NCBI GenBank assembly: GCA_013289145.1
Contig: JABDAM010000014.1
Location: 1-32,238 of the forward strand
Direction of reading: 5' to 3'
Source: Alphaproteobacteria bacterium
Lineage (GTDB): Bacteria; Pseudomonadota; Alphaproteobacteria; UBA11073
DNA: 32,238 nucleotides
A program made the translations under genes and the position numbers. The notes under the pieces were generated by a model. It did no database searches. It was not told the DNA's origin and saw only the letters and a program-made list of their open reading frames with translations. Below are positions 1 through 7,179 of the stretch, piece after piece. Within the stretch, counting starts at the first letter, position 1. Each line of letters begins with the position of its first letter.

Positions 1-768
1 AAAGACATTGCGCGGCGGCGGCGGCACATCGGCCAAACGCCCCATGCGTTTCACCAGGCGCGGGTAATGACCCAAAAGCTCATGGAATGACATCCAAAAG
101 CTGCCTGTTTCCTCTTGCTGGCGCAAATAAGTCGTGAAATTAAGCGAAGCCCAACGCCGCCCGCCGACAGCCAAAGCCGCCAAACCGCGCATCGCGGAAT
201 CCGTGTTTCCGCTGCAAAACAAGCCATGCTGATCTGCGGTATATTCCCGCGCGCGCTTATAGGCGGCGCCCGCAATCGGCACGATGTCGCCCGGAGACGT
301 GAAAAGGGATTTTAAAATATGTTTCCGTTTCAAATGGCCCAATTCATGGCCGATATAAAATTTGATCGCGGCCGGATCGTCCTGCAAAGCATCCACAATG
401 TCGGAGTAAAGCACAATATATTTGCGTTTAACGAATTGCGTCGCGAAAGCGTTCAAAAGGCCGTTGCCGTTGATGATAATCGCCTGTGGGATTTCATCCA
501 TTTCCAAGGTTTGGCAGCAATCCATCAACAGGCCGTATAAATCCGGAAATTGATCCGTGGTTAAAATCGCGCCGGTTGAACGCACATAACAAACAAAGGC
601 CGATTGCGCGAAAGCGAATAAAATAAACAGGATAACAGGCACCCAAATAACCAGAAAGCCGCCCATTTTGAACGCCAAAAGCCAGAATATGATGGATAAA
701 ATCGTTAAGGCGATAAATAGCGGATCTTCTTTGGGATAAACCAGGGATGTTGGCGCCGAGGATTTCAT
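1..768 (-). CDS. M48-family membrane zinc metalloprotease (3' end beyond the window)
   Basis: My translation of the minus strand from the ATG at 766-768 stays open for 256 codons to the window edge, so the C-terminus is missing. Two hydrophobic segments lie at about residues 17-33 and 37-60. The zinc motif HELGH is at residues 141-145, and a downstream EYTAD motif (E175) fits the third zinc ligand of M48 (HtpX/Ste24-like) peptidases. Members of this family degrade misfolded membrane or envelope proteins. The gene lies 49 bases downstream of the TerD/TerB fusion gene on the same strand and is probably co-transcribed with it. No strong Shine-Dalgarno precedes the chosen ATG, so the exact start is uncertain. 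The family call is firm; the substrate is unknown. Confidence 0.85.
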   Translation of the reverse strand, partial: MKSSAPTSLVYPKEDPLFIALTILSIIFWLLAFKMGGFLVIWVPVILFILFAFAQSAFVCYVRSTGAILTTDQFPDLYGLLMDCCQTLEMDEIPQAIIINGNGLLNAFATQFVKRKYIVLYSDIVDALQDDPAAIKFYIGHELGHLKRKHILKSLFTSPGDIVPIAGAAYKRAREYTADQHGLFCSGNTDSAMRGLAALAVGGRRWASLNFTTYLRQQEETGSFWMSFHELLGHYPRLVKRMGRLADVPPPPRNVF

Positions 769-817
769 ACGCCAAATCTATCAGGCGAATCCGATTTCCG
801 GCAAGCTGGATAAGAAA

Positions 818-2566
818 TCAATCGTTATGGGATTTCAGATAACGCGTCAGGCGTTCCACCATGCGTTCTTCCTGGATGTTCACCTGGCCGTCCACCATGG
901 CGGCGCGGCGCATGGCCTGGACGATGACCTTGGCATCCTGGTGGCCGCGATAGGCGCTGATGAGCTGTATGGTCAAATGTTCAGACTCTTTGCGGTGCGT
1001 TTTCAGATCGCGTAAAATATTTTCCAACCCGTTACGCACTTCATATTCCGCGAACATGTTGCCCATGGGCAAAGACATGACTTCTTGAATGACGTGTTTA
1101 CGTTCCTCGACGCTGACTTGCCCATCCGCCACCATCACCATTGCCGCCGCGGACAGCGCCGCGCGCATCAGATCTTCGGCATTATTATACATCGTCGAGC
1201 CGAACATAATGCCCAGCCATTTGCGCCAGAAATTCATCGGCGCGGGCGGCGCCCAATCTTTTTCCGATGCCGCGCCCGGCGGCTGGGCGGTATTGGTGCG
1301 CCAGCGGAGTTGGAAATCAAACGCAGCATCCAGCGCATAATGGCTTTCAAAAAATCCGCCGGGGTAGGCTATGCGCATTTGGTCACTGCGGTTTTCAATC
1401 AGCATCAGTGCCGCAATGGGGCCGGATTTATTGTCCGTGATCAATTCCATATGCACGGGTTTCTGATCGGGCGCGAGCAGCGTGACACGCGCGTCCAGTG
1501 GATCCCATTGCAGCGGCCCTTCGTGGATCATGGCGTATAATAAAATGCGGCGGATCTGGCCCCATTGATCACCGTTGATCATGATCTTTTCGTGGCACAG
1601 CGCACCGGAACGCAGTGTTTCTCCGGTCAGCGAAATAAAGGGCGGCGCGGAAAGGCTGCCGTGCTGGGTCGATAATCCTTCCAGCTGGCCTTTCTTGCCA
1701 TCCTGCAATTCCCAGAAACAGCCGACATCCAACCGTACCGCCGCACGCGTCGCCAAAAGCTGGTGCCAACATAAGTTGATTTCCACTTTGCCGAAATGAC
1801 TGCCGCGCGCGGAGAGGCGTGCTTGCGCGCCGATTTGGTCCAGATAAATGGTATCGGCCTCTTTTTCCGGTTTCGCCTCCGCCGCTTTGGTTTCATGGGT
1901 ATCTGCGGTGCCCGGTTTCAAGTCCGATCCCGCAACCTCATCCGCCGGGATTTGTGCTGGCGCCGGTTCGCCTTGCAATAAAGTGTTCAGGCTCGCGCGG
2001 TCTTTTTCCGTGTGCCGCATGTGCGGCAGCGGATAAAGCATTTGATCCGTCAGGATTTTGGTCGGAATGCCCAGGCGTTCAAGCAGCGTCGTGATTTCGC
2101 GGTGGCGCCATTCGTCGCGCGCGCGGATCTTGGCGCCTTGCTGCGGATGGCGGTAAAAATCGCACAGCGCCAAGGTTTGCATGCCATCGGGCGCGATGGA
2201 TTCAATCGCGATGGGATCCACGCCTTCGCTGGCGATAGCGGTGAAAATCCGCTCGCCCGGAGAAAAATAGTTGCGCGCATAGGGCGCCACGACAAACATA
2301 ATCGATTGTATCGGTTCGTGCAGCGCAGCGGTGTGAAGCACCGCGCTGATCGTCTCGCCTTTATTGAGTTTAATCTCTACGCCGTCACCCGGCGCGCGCC
2401 AGGTCAGCAGCGGCGCGGGGCCGACTGGCTTGCCATTTTCATCCAGCAAAATCCCCAGCAGACGCAGCGGCGCGCCGCCCGTTACGGAAAGCCGCACGCG
2501 CACGTTTTCTTGCGGCACTTGTTGCAAGCGCGTGTTTTCGCCGGGCTGTAAAAGTTCGCCTGCCAT
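818..2566 (-). CDS. TerD/TerA-like stress protein fused to a C-terminal TerB domain
   Basis: The product has 582 residues. The N-terminal third and the middle (about 255-410) are beta-rich and look like TerD/TerA-type domains of the tellurite/chemical stress family. They are joined by a charged, Ala/Pro/Glu-rich linker at about 195-245. The last 120 residues carry two copies of the TerB signature, ADGQVSVEE and VDGQVNIQEE, characteristic of the helical TerB metal-binding domain. TerA and TerB are normally separate proteins in ter operons, so this is a domain fusion. It is followed by a membrane M48 protease, suggesting an envelope-stress role. An in-frame stop lies at 2603-2605, so ATG 2566 is the only good start, although its Shine-Dalgarno is poor. 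TerB is certain from motifs; the TerD assignment is by fold-like pattern. Confidence 0.78.
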   Translation of the reverse strand: MAGELLQPGENTRLQQVPQENVRVRLSVTGGAPLRLLGILLDENGKPVGPAPLLTWRAPGDGVEIKLNKGETISAVLHTAALHEPIQSIMFVVAPYARNYFSPGERIFTAIASEGVDPIAIESIAPDGMQTLALCDFYRHPQQGAKIRARDEWRHREITTLLERLGIPTKILTDQMLYPLPHMRHTEKDRASLNTLLQGEPAPAQIPADEVAGSDLKPGTADTHETKAAEAKPEKEADTIYLDQIGAQARLSARGSHFGKVEINLCWHQLLATRAAVRLDVGCFWELQDGKKGQLEGLSTQHGSLSAPPFISLTGETLRSGALCHEKIMINGDQWGQIRRILLYAMIHEGPLQWDPLDARVTLLAPDQKPVHMELITDNKSGPIAALMLIENRSDQMRIAYPGGFFESHYALDAAFDFQLRWRTNTAQPPGAASEKDWAPPAPMNFWRKWLGIMFGSTMYNNAEDLMRAALSAAAMVMVADGQVSVEERKHVIQEVMSLPMGNMFAEYEVRNGLENILRDLKTHRKESEHLTIQLISAYRGHQDAKVIVQAMRRAAMVDGQVNIQEERMVERLTRYLKSHND

Positions 2567-2835
2567 GACGCGATTGTAGCAGCCCGCCGCGCATGCGGCA
2601 AATTATCTCTGTGCGGATACGCCCAGATTCTTTTACGCGGCGGCAAAAAGCATCCGGCATAAAGGTCGCCCATCCGGATCGGCGCGATGATTTTCAGCAA
2701 GTCCGCCGCGGTGAATTCCGGCATGGCGATATATTCGCCTGCGCGCGCCAGCAAACGCAGCTGAACCCATAGCGCCGCCAAATATTCGACCATCGCGTGG
2801 CGCAGCCGCGCCGGTGCCGTGTGCAAGGAAATCAT
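2482..2835 (-). CDS. Small hypothetical protein upstream of and overlapping the TerB-fusion gene
   Basis: A 117-codon minus-strand frame begins at ATG 2833-2835, preceded by a near-ideal GGGGAGG ribosome binding site seven bases upstream. It runs 85 bases into the TerD/TerB gene in another frame. The first 75 residues look protein-like (MVEYLAALWVQL, MPEFTAADLLKIIAPIRMGD). The last 35, within the overlap, are Cys/Arg-rich and look like shadow translation. Either a short gene with an over-extended tail is translationally coupled to its neighbour, or a frameshift separates a former N-terminal extension. I recognise no family. The strong ribosome site is the main argument that it is real. Confidence 0.5.
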   Translation of the reverse strand: MISLHTAPARLRHAMVEYLAALWVQLRLLARAGEYIAMPEFTAADLLKIIAPIRMGDLYAGCFLPPRKRIWAYPHRDNLPHARRAATIASWQANFYSPAKTRACNKCRKKTCACGFP

Positions 2836-2997
2836 CGGTGCCTCCCCAAAGTTGCCAAGGTGAAGGCACCGTGTTTTAAGGCCCATCTGTTACAATTTTA
2901 TGATGAAGTTATGCGCGCCCGGCTTTGCGGGATCGTTTTTTTATGCCGTGCGGCGGATAATTGCATAGTGCAGCTTTTTCACCCCAGGAGTGTTTCA

Positions 2998-3624
2998 ATG
3001 AGCGTTATCAACCTTTCTTCCGGCCCGCAAAAGGACACATTGGCCGCCGCGCCCACGCCGGACCGTTTGAAAAAAGGCGAACGCGTCGCCATCATTACGG
3101 GTGATCATGTGGAGGATCTGGAATTTTTCTATCCCTATTACCGCCTGAACGAAGCGGGTTATGACGTGGATGTTTTCACGCTGAATGATGAAAAGTTTAA
3201 AGGCAAAACGGGTTACGAATTCAAAGCCGCGCATAAGCTGGCGGTCGCACGGCCCGATGATTACGCCCTGCTCTATCTGCCCGGCGGCAAAGCGCCCGCG
3301 GAACTGCGCAAGCATGATGAAGTGATTAATTTCGTCAAACAATTCGCCGCGAGCGGCCGGCCCATCGCCGCCATCTGTCACGGTCCGCAGATTTTAATCA
3401 CGGCTGGTTTGGTGCGCGGGCGGCAGATGGCCTGCTGGCCCGAAGTACAGGAAGAACTTGAAGAAGCAGGCGGGACGTTCGTGAATGAAGCCCTGGTCAT
3501 CGACGGCCAATTCATCACGGGCCGCATGCCGGGCGACCTGCCGCGTCACCTCGCAGGCGTGATGGATGCGCTGGAAGGCAAACTCGATCTGCGCGAGGCA
3601 AGAGGCGAGCGGAAATCAGCGTAA
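2998..3624 (+). CDS. DJ-1/PfpI family protein (type 1 glutamine amidotransferase-like)
   Basis: The product has 208 residues and starts at the ATG following a CAGGAG ribosome site at 2984-2989; a longer in-frame reading from 2797 has no such signal. The core is the DJ-1/PfpI fold. It opens with RVAIITGDHVEDLEFFYPY, and the nucleophile elbow AAICHGPQ carries the catalytic cysteine next to histidine. An acidic residue in VEDLE corresponds to the conserved glutamate. Family members act as cysteine peptidases, glyoxalase III or protein/nucleotide deglycases; the activity cannot be told from sequence alone. The 3' end overlaps the convergent XRE regulator by nine bases, with no terminator between. 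Confidence 0.85.
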   Translation: MSVINLSSGPQKDTLAAAPTPDRLKKGERVAIITGDHVEDLEFFYPYYRLNEAGYDVDVFTLNDEKFKGKTGYEFKAAHKLAVARPDDYALLYLPGGKAPAELRKHDEVINFVKQFAASGRPIAAICHGPQILITAGLVRGRQMACWPEVQEELEEAGGTFVNEALVIDGQFITGRMPGDLPRHLAGVMDALEGKLDLREARGERKSA

Positions 3625-4314
3625 TTTAACGCCTAAATTCGCCGCCGACATTTTTTCCAGCTCCGCGCGGCTATAGGGCATGGGCGTGGATTTTTCCCAG
3701 AGCGTTTCAAACTGACGGCGATAGGTCATGGCCAGGGACGGATTTTCAACCACCAAAATCCGCCGCGGCGGGCCGTGGAAAAAGACCGCAAGTTTGTCGC
3801 CGTAAATGACGTAGGGCACCTGTCCCCACAAATCTTCGCTGATCCAGTGATAAGTCGTCACGCCCGGCGGGCCAACGATAAATTTATCGCCTTTTTTAAT
3901 CAGGATGCGTTCCGTCAGGCCCAGTTTTTCCATGCGGCGGAAATTGCTGATGAGTTGTTTGGTGTTTCCCGTCGTGAACATGGTTTCGTCAATGCCGCTG
4001 AACAGCCCCTCAGATTTCGCACCCGCGATGGTGATGAAATAATCATCCATGAAACGGTCCATACAATCGGCGCCGTCCCAAAATTCGACGCGCACATTCT
4101 CGCCGCGCCGCCGCACGCCGTGGTTGTCGGTGAATTCAACCCCCGCCTTTTCAAAACATTCACGCAGGCGCGTAAGTGTATTCACGCGCGGATCAACCTC
4201 GCCGCGTTCCAGCCGGGCGATGGCGGGCACGGATAATTTGGACATCTGCGCCAGTTTTTTCTGCGTCCAGCCCAGCAGCCCGCGCGCGGCGCGCAATTGT
4301 TCAATCGTGATCAT
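3616..4314 (-). CDS. XRE-type helix-turn-helix transcriptional regulator with unknown C-terminal domain
   Basis: The product has 232 residues. Residues 4-60 form a Cro/CI-type HTH: LRAARGLLGWTQKKLAQMS, then VPAIARLERGE, then NTLTRLRECFEKAGVEF. The remaining 170 residues are not a recognised ligand domain; they contain aromatic and charged segments such as DYFITIAGA and VPYVIYGDKLAVFFHGPP. The gene is divergent from the three-gene membrane cassette at 4476, with two TCAC/GTGA palindromes in the shared promoter region. It is therefore a plausible autoregulator of that cassette, but this is inference from position. Confidence 0.82.
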   Translation of the reverse strand: MITIEQLRAARGLLGWTQKKLAQMSKLSVPAIARLERGEVDPRVNTLTRLRECFEKAGVEFTDNHGVRRRGENVRVEFWDGADCMDRFMDDYFITIAGAKSEGLFSGIDETMFTTGNTKQLISNFRRMEKLGLTERILIKKGDKFIVGPPGVTTYHWISEDLWGQVPYVIYGDKLAVFFHGPPRRILVVENPSLAMTYRRQFETLWEKSTPMPYSRAELEKMSAANLGVKLR

Positions 4315-4475
4315 CTGCGGTAAAGCGCCCCTGATAAAACTTTGCCGCCGTGAAAAGATGTTTTTGAAATCTCTTTGCGGCGCAAGTATTTTTTCGTTGG
4401 AAGATACATATCACGTTGTGAGATAGTCAGAAAGTGACTTGCTCACGAAAACATTTTAACAAACAGGAGACGTGA
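4315..4475. promoter_or_regulatory. Divergent promoter region with two TCAC/GTGA palindromes
   Basis: Between the XRE regulator and the small membrane-protein cassette there are two symmetrical motifs: TCAC-GTT-GTGA at 4411-4421 and GTGA-CTTGC-TCAC at 4434-4446. The same half-site is used in opposite polarity with centres about 24 bases apart. This is the arrangement expected for dimeric HTH operators. A CAGGAGA ribosome site at 4464-4470 serves the ATG at 4476. No clear -35/-10 pair was recognised. Confidence 0.45.
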
Positions 4476-4772
4476 ATGCGGGCAAGGGATATTTCAAATT
4501 ATATCAAACGTCATACGGCATGGGATGATATTGCGGGGTGTATCGTTCTTTCGCTGATCTTCGCAGGTGTCGCCTGGAATAAATATCGCCCGTCACAGGA
4601 ATTCGATTGCGCGCCTTCCGGCGGCTTAACGGAAAAACAAATTCAGATGCTGCCGGAAGCGGCGACTTATGGCGGCGGACGCGCGATGAAAAATTATGAG
4701 TGGACCATTACCGGCGGCGGGCGCGGCGGTTACTGGCAGAAGAGCAAACCGGCCGGACAATTGAAGCTTTAG
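4476..4772 (+). CDS. Small single-pass membrane protein, first gene of a three-gene cassette
   Basis: The product has 98 residues, with CAGGAGA upstream. A basic N-terminus is followed by one membrane segment at about residues 19-34 (IAGCIVLSLIFAGVAW). The rest is probably periplasmic. It ends in a Gly-rich stretch with GGGR, an aromatic YEWTI, YWQK and the terminal QLKL. The next gene repeats this tail pattern (GGGR, YRWIE, WQK, QLKL), so the two are diverged tandem paralogues. No known family was recognised. Confidence 0.72.
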   Translation: MRARDISNYIKRHTAWDDIAGCIVLSLIFAGVAWNKYRPSQEFDCAPSGGLTEKQIQMLPEAATYGGGRAMKNYEWTITGGGRGGYWQKSKPAGQLKL

Positions 4773-4781
4773 GAGATCAAC

Positions 4782-5102
4782 ATGACACAGGATAATAAGG
4801 AACAAGAAAAGGCCATTATGGGGCTTAATGAAAAATATATTGACGCGCGAATGTCGGGCGCCATTGCCATGCTGGTAGCTTATGCCTTTGTCTTCATAAA
4901 GGTATGCTGTGATGTCCGCGCAATAAATACAACGAATAAACCAGATCATTACAGCCAATGGCAGATCGAAACCATGCCGCCGGATGCGTGGCATGGCGGC
5001 GGCCGGCAATTGCAGCGCTACAGATGGATTGAATCTGGCAATAGATGGGATGATGGCTCTTGGCAGAAACGGGATTACAAATCGGCGCAATTGAAACTTT
5101 AG
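4782..5102 (+). CDS. Small single-pass membrane protein, paralogue of the upstream gene
   Basis: The product has 106 residues with a membrane segment at about 25-43 (GAIAMLVAYAFVFIKVCC). Its C-terminal half is alignable to the preceding protein: MPPDAWHGGGR against LPEAATYGGGR, then an aromatic W-containing strand, WQK, and an identical QLKL end. The stop codon of the upstream gene forms part of this gene's ribosome site (TAGGAGAT, then ATG nine bases after the stop). The same junction recurs at the next boundary, pointing to duplication of a whole gene unit. Function unknown. Confidence 0.72.
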   Translation: MTQDNKEQEKAIMGLNEKYIDARMSGAIAMLVAYAFVFIKVCCDVRAINTTNKPDHYSQWQIETMPPDAWHGGGRQLQRYRWIESGNRWDDGSWQKRDYKSAQLKL

Positions 5103-5111
5103 GAGATAAAT

Positions 5112-5396
5112 ATGAACGACGAATTAAAAAACACGCGCCATCGCACGGCTGCAATGATAATGCCGCGCATGATGAGCTGGACAATGCAGACAATTGTTTT
5201 GATGGGGATGGCTGTTTCATCTGTCGCGTCTCAACCAACTCCAGCAAAGAAAATGGAGCATTTTGCCGCGCTTATAGGAGGAATGCTTCTGACGGTGGCC
5301 TGCTACGCAGGTTGGGAGTATTATAAAAACCCTCAATTTCGTCAAAAATGTCAGAGCAAATTGAAGCGAAAAAAAGATAATGTCTGCGGACCTTAA
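5112..5396 (+). CDS. Small membrane protein, third gene of the cassette
   Basis: The product has 94 residues with two hydrophobic segments, roughly 24-40 and 50-66, and a basic C-terminus (KCQSKLKRKKDN). It follows the same TAGGAGATAAATATG junction, so it is translated from the same message. It does not share the GGGR/QLKL tail of its two neighbours. Its stop codon overlaps the convergent dnaA stop by four bases (5393-5396). Function unknown. Confidence 0.65.
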   Translation: MNDELKNTRHRTAAMIMPRMMSWTMQTIVLMGMAVSSVASQPTPAKKMEHFAALIGGMLLTVACYAGWEYYKNPQFRQKCQSKLKRKKDNVCGP

Positions 5397-6850
5397 CTCA
5401 AAGTGCGTTTCAACGCTGCACAGGCATCCGCCAGCGCGGCATCCGTCAGGAGCAAATTCTCAACCGTACGCACGCCGTGGGCGATGGTGGTGTGGTCGCG
5501 GCCGCCGAAGGCGCGGCCGATGTCCGGCAGCGATGCGGTGGTGAGTTGTTTGGCGAGATACATCGCGAGCTGGCGCGGGCGCGCGACGGCGCGGGCGCGG
5601 CGGGCGGCGAGGATGTCGGACAGACGCAAGCCGAAATGCTGGGCGACTTGTTTCTGAATTTCTTCGATGGAAATGCGGCGGGTTTGCTGGCGCAGTTGGT
5701 CGGCCAGAACGCGCTGGGCGAATTCCAAAGTAATCGCCGCGCCGGTCAATTGCGCATGCGCGATCAGGCGGTTAAAGGCGCCTTCAAGTTCGCGGATATT
5801 GCTGGTGATATTGGTCGCGAGCCAGGCCAAAACTTCGGTGGGGAATTTTACGGCGGCGCGGTCGGCGCGCGCGTGCAAAACGCCCAGGCGCAATTCATAA
5901 GAAGTCGGATGAATATCCGCGACTAATCCCATGCCCATGCGGGACGTGAGGCGCGCGCCGACACCGGCCAGATCGCCCGGGGATTTATCGGCGGAGAGAA
6001 TGATTTGCTTCCCTTGCTCCACCAGCGCGTTAAAGGTGTGGAAAAATTCTTCCTGGGTGGATTCTTTGCCGGCGATGAATTGTATGTCATCGATCATCAA
6101 AACATCCACGGCGCGGAACATTTCCTTAAAGGTAAAGGTTTCCTTGTCACGCAAAGCGCGGATGAATTGATACATGAATTGTTCAGCCGACAAATAAATC
6201 ACGCGGCGGCTGGGATTGCGCGCGGTGATTTCATTGGCGATCGCATGGAGCAAATGCGTTTTGCCCAGGCCGACGCCGCCATGCAGAAACAGCGGGTTGA
6301 ATTCAACTTTATCCGACGCGGCAACGCGGCGGGCGGCTTCGAATGCCAGTTGGTTGGATTTGTCGACGACGAAATTATCAAAATTCCGCGCGGCATCAAT
6401 CGGCGCGCCCAGGTTCAGCATGGGCAGAACCGGCAATTCTTCGGCCGTCGCCACGGGCGCTTCCGCGACAGCCGGCATTTCTACATTCGCATCCACATGA
6501 AGATGCAGGAATTTCAGGCTTGGCTGAACGCGGCGCAGCAAGCGCAGCAGGTCATCCGCATAACGGTTTTGCACCCAGTCCTGCATCAACTTGCTGGGCG
6601 CGGCCAATATAAGGGTGTCATCCGACAGGCCTGTGGCGGTCAGGTGACGCAGCCAGTTTTGCACGACCGCCTCACCCAGCCAGCGATTGGCCTCGGGCAA
6701 AACGGCGGTCCATAATTCCCGCGCGCGCTGGGCGGCTGCTGCGGTGGAGGCAAGAACCTCGGCTTGCGGCAGGGCGGCAAATTCTGAAAATAACTCGAGC
6801 TGTGCTCCTGGCAGGTTTTCAAAGTTATTATCCAGAACCGCAAATGCCAT
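5393..6850 (-). CDS. dnaA: Chromosomal replication initiator DnaA
   Basis: The product has 485 residues from the ATG at 6848-6850, preceded by AGAGG; a 42-codon upstream extension is possible in frame but atypical. Domain I is at about residues 30-110, with WLRHLTATGLSDDTLIL. A short linker follows, then the AAA+ domain with Walker A GGVGLGKTH and Walker B VLMIDDIQF. The C-terminal domain IV carries the DNA-binding signature AFGGRDHTTIAHGVR. It binds DnaA boxes and opens oriC. The usual neighbours (dnaN, rpsT) are absent here, as in some alphaproteobacteria. Upstream DNA holds two GANTC motifs and several palindromes, consistent with cell-cycle control. Confidence 0.96.
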   Translation of the reverse strand: MAFAVLDNNFENLPGAQLELFSEFAALPQAEVLASTAAAAQRARELWTAVLPEANRWLGEAVVQNWLRHLTATGLSDDTLILAAPSKLMQDWVQNRYADDLLRLLRRVQPSLKFLHLHVDANVEMPAVAEAPVATAEELPVLPMLNLGAPIDAARNFDNFVVDKSNQLAFEAARRVAASDKVEFNPLFLHGGVGLGKTHLLHAIANEITARNPSRRVIYLSAEQFMYQFIRALRDKETFTFKEMFRAVDVLMIDDIQFIAGKESTQEEFFHTFNALVEQGKQIILSADKSPGDLAGVGARLTSRMGMGLVADIHPTSYELRLGVLHARADRAAVKFPTEVLAWLATNITSNIRELEGAFNRLIAHAQLTGAAITLEFAQRVLADQLRQQTRRISIEEIQKQVAQHFGLRLSDILAARRARAVARPRQLAMYLAKQLTTASLPDIGRAFGGRDHTTIAHGVRTVENLLLTDAALADACAALKRTLS

Positions 6851-7082
6851 TGCCAACCTCTTATCGTTTAAACAACGGGAGAACTCGGGCGCTTGTTCTT
6901 CGCACCCCAGATCTCTCGTCATGTGGGAGAGCGGTGATGAAGTGTCATCACCGACCCCGCCACCCAACCAAATCACGAATCATTTTGCAAGGCGCGATTC
7001 GGAAATTTTTTTGCATAAAATGCAAATTTACCCGCTTGCGGATTTTTTACGCGGGTGAGTAGCAGGGAAACCTGCGGTTTCA
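6851..7082 (-). promoter_or_regulatory. dnaA upstream region with palindromes and GANTC pair
   Basis: This stretch has no gene. Seen in it are a perfect 8-bp inverted repeat GGTGATGA-AGTG-TCATCACC at 6933-6952, and GANTC motifs at 6977-6981 and 6996-7000. A perfect TTTGCAT-AAA-ATGCAAA palindrome lies at 7010-7026. A GC-rich imperfect hairpin (ACCCGC to GCGGGT, about 7029-7056) surrounds a T-rich loop. The 8-bp repeat would sit in the dnaA 5' leader. I see no cluster of TTATCCACA-type DnaA boxes, so I do not call it oriC. Confidence 0.5.
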
Positions 7083-7178
7083 GAAAATAGAGGGTAGAAG
7101 TTAGAAATTAGATTAGATGCGATGATTGAAAATAGCACTGTATTTTCTACTCTCTACCCTCTAACTTCTAATTTCTAT
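7083..7178. repeat. Iterated-word palindrome, GTAGAAGTTAG type
   Basis: The left arm (7083-7113) is purine-rich with the words AGGGTAGAAG and TTAGAAATTAG. The right arm (about 7139-7178) is pyrimidine-rich with CTACCCTCTAACTTC and TAATTTCTA. The arms are complementary only as words, not as one perfect stem. The element ends directly at the rpoN start codon and so occupies the place where a ribosome site would be. Confidence 0.7.
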
Positions 7179-7179
7179 C

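Noticed and set aside
1085..1540. 151-codon plus-strand frame opposite the TerB fusion
   Set aside because: His/Arg-rich shadow of the TerB-containing gene, no ribosome site.
2797..2997. N-terminal extension of the PfpI-like protein
   Set aside because: No ribosome site at 2797, and the homologous fold begins after 2998, where CAGGAG is present.
6005..6715. 236-codon plus-strand open frame opposite dnaA
   Set aside because: It lies wholly antisense to the conserved AAA+ core of dnaA; its composition (Gln/His/Arg-rich) is that of a complementary-strand shadow.
6851..7179. Chromosomal origin next to dnaA
   Set aside because: No cluster of DnaA boxes close to TTATCCACA was found, although hairpins and AT-rich bases occur.
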